Shown one piece after another: positions 32,733 through 33,867 of a stretch of 33,867 nt of DNA. The position numbers and the translations under genes were made by a program. How positions within the stretch are numbered: the stretch's first letter is position 1; each line of letters starts with the position of its first letter. This DNA comes from an uncultured Peptococcaceae bacterium (GTDB lineage Bacteria; Bacillota; Desulfotomaculia; Desulfotomaculales; Desulfocucumaceae): the NCBI GenBank assembly GCA_958417755.1, contig CATZDY010000023.1:1-33867 (forward strand), written 5' to 3'. The notes below the pieces were generated by a model. It worked only from the letters and a program-made list of their open reading frames with translations. It had not been told where the DNA came from and did not search any database.

Positions 32733-33680
32733 ATGAAAATAGGAAATTTGCAATTGGCCAATCCCGTCATTGCAGCACCTATGGCTGGTGTTTCGGATCA
32801 AGCGTTTCGAACTTTAGCCAGGGAAGCAGGATGCGGTCTGGTTTATACAGAGATGATAAGTGATCAAGCCTTGCTGTACAAAAATCAAAAAACAATGTCT
32901 TTGCTGGGTACAGGAGATGAGCCTGGTCCACTTGCTGTACAAATTTTTGGTTCCAATCCTGAATATATGGCTCAAGCTGCTATTTTGGTGGAGGAACGAG
33001 GGGCTGATATGATTGATATTAATATGGGGTGCCCTACCCCTAAAATAGTACGCAATGGAGAAGGTGCTGCATTATTAAAAAATCTTACCTTGGCTGCGAA
33101 AATTACTGAAAAAGTGGTTCAGGCAGTATCTGTTCCTGTGACAATAAAAATAAGAATAGGTTGGGATGAAAAATCCATCAATGCTGTGGAGATGGCAAAA
33201 TGTCTGGCATCTTCAGGGGCTGCTGCCATTGCTGTTCATGGCCGCACAAGGGAACAATTTTATAGTGGTACTGCCAATTGGGATATCATTCGTCAGGTAC
33301 AAGAATCTGTGAATATTCCGGTCATTGCCAATGGCGATATTTGTAGTGGAATGGATGCAAAGGCTGCTTTTAAGCAGACAGGTTGTCAGGGAGTGATGAT
33401 TGGCAGGGCTTCTTTAGGAAATCCTTGGATATTCACTGAGGTCATACATTTTTTATCTGTTGGGGAAGTTTTACCTCCTCCAAATAAAGAGGAAAAAATA
33501 CGTTTGGCAATGAAGCATCTTGATTTATTGTTAAAATATAAAGGTGAAGTTGGCATTTGGGAGATGCGTAAACATGCCTCTTGGTATACAAAAGGTGTTA
33601 GAGGGGCAGCTCAGCTGCGCGATAAATTAAATAGGGCTACCTCAAGGACAGAAATGGAATCATTGCTGAATAGCTTATAG
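32733..33680 (+). CDS. dusB: tRNA-dihydrouridine synthase
   Basis: Dus enzymes are FMN-dependent and reduce specific uridines in tRNA to dihydrouridine. The 315-residue protein shows the FMN-barrel opening NPVIAAPMAGVSDQAFR, then VQIFGSNPEYM, DMIDINMGCPTPKIVRNGEGAAL with the catalytic Cys100, VTIKIRIGWD, AVHGRTREQFYSG and VIANGDI. ATG 32733 follows GGGAGG. Symbol dusB is by similarity to the Bacillus locus (yacF); the exact uridine modified cannot be read from sequence. Confidence 0.94.
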   Translation: MKIGNLQLANPVIAAPMAGVSDQAFRTLAREAGCGLVYTEMISDQALLYKNQKTMSLLGTGDEPGPLAVQIFGSNPEYMAQAAILVEERGADMIDINMGCPTPKIVRNGEGAALLKNLTLAAKITEKVVQAVSVPVTIKIRIGWDEKSINAVEMAKCLASSGAAAIAVHGRTREQFYSGTANWDIIRQVQESVNIPVIANGDICSGMDAKAAFKQTGCQGVMIGRASLGNPWIFTEVIHFLSVGEVLPPPNKEEKIRLAMKHLDLLLKYKGEVGIWEMRKHASWYTKGVRGAAQLRDKLNRATSRTEMESLLNSL

Positions 33681-33732
33681 ATTTGGTTAGATTTTTCGTC
33701 CTAATTTTATATATTTAGAGTATGGTACAATG

Positions 33733-33758
33733 AAAAAGCTATATTGACAGCTTTTTTT
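33733..33758 (+). terminator. intrinsic terminator after dusB
   Basis: AAAAAGCT / AGCTTTTT (33733-33740 with 33749-33756) with an eight-base loop is followed by further T residues. Confidence 0.75.
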
Positions 33759-33759
33759 C

Positions 33760-33788
33760 TTGTTTGCTAGAAAAAGCTTTGTTACAAT
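33760..33788 (+). promoter_or_regulatory. possible sigma-A promoter for the next gene
   Basis: TTGTTT (33760-33765) and TACAAT (33783-33788) are 17 bases apart. Transcription would start near 33795, before AGGGAG at 33851-33856. A small hairpin AATCAA/TTGATT lies just upstream of that site. Confidence 0.5.
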
Positions 33789-33862
33789 AAACTGTATACA
33801 AATTTGTGCACAAATCATTTTTATAAGGATAGAATCAATCGTTGATTGGTAGGGAGATTCTA

Positions 33863-33867
33863 GTGAA
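33863..33867 (+). CDS. probable start of a further gene, cut by the window edge
   Basis: GTG at 33863-33865 lies six bases after the Shine-Dalgarno-like AGGGAG and is preceded by a likely promoter. Only the start codon and two more bases are visible. In related genomes greA or lysS often follows dusB, but nothing here identifies it. Confidence 0.35.

Noticed and set aside
1..33867. CRISPR arrays, tRNA or rRNA genes, insertion sequences, phage or toxin-antitoxin genes
   Set aside because: Looked for by eye on both strands; no repeat-spacer pattern, tRNA T-loop context, terminal repeats or transposase-like protein was found. Faint or highly divergent cases could be missed.

Overview
The window is AT-rich chromosomal DNA of an endospore-forming, low-GC Gram-positive bacterium, most likely an anaerobic member of the Clostridia. 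The evidence is the spoVT, mazG, hup, rqcP, yabP, yabQ, divIC, yabR, spoIIE, tilS, ftsH order known from Bacillus and Clostridia, the sporulation-type promoters, the many TTG/GTG starts behind strong Shine-Dalgarno sequences, and a separate formate-tetrahydrofolate ligase gene typical of acetogenic or C1-metabolising clostridia. The sequence alone does not fix the genus. I saw no insertion sequence, phage gene, CRISPR array, rRNA or tRNA.

Layout. (1) 114-6363: a PrsA-type lipoprotein foldase, spoVT behind a good sigma-G promoter, the YabN-type MazG, HU, RqcP, a SpoIID/LytB-domain protein, and yabP-yabQ. (2) 6364-7319: about 0.95 kb without a credible gene, ending in a strong terminator at 7082-7118; it may hold a long non-coding RNA. 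(3) 7320-15288: divIC, an S1-domain protein, a Ppx/GppA phosphatase, spoIIE (promoter with a 21-bp spacer like that of B. subtilis spoIIE), tilS and ftsH; hprT, usual between the last two, is absent. (4) 15402-18375: ndk, a hotdog thioesterase and a single-gene fhs unit. (5) 18411-21237: a folate operon (HD-domain hydrolase, folP, folB, folK). (6) 21274-22482, minus strand: a metal-dependent amidohydrolase. (7) 22637-29798: a long structured leader with an intrinsic terminator, then a Rossmann/DUF2520 dehydrogenase, panB, panC, panD, and nadA, nadB, nadC. (8) 29913-33680: birA, bioY under a BirA-type operator, coaX and dusB, with the probable start of another gene at the right edge.

How the genes fit together. 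The left half carries cell-division and sporulation functions plus housekeeping genes. The right half is a cofactor block: folate with C1 activation (fol genes, fhs), pantothenate and its phosphorylation to CoA precursors (pan genes, coaX), de novo NAD synthesis (nadA, nadB, nadC), and biotin uptake and attachment (bioY, birA). Two pathway steps have no classical gene here but have candidate enzymes in the operons: the HD hydrolase for removing phosphate from dihydroneopterin triphosphate, and the DUF2520 protein for ketopantoate reduction. Both are inferences from context. The best candidates for undescribed biology are the RNA-like region at about 6500-7112 and the leader at 22673-22999.
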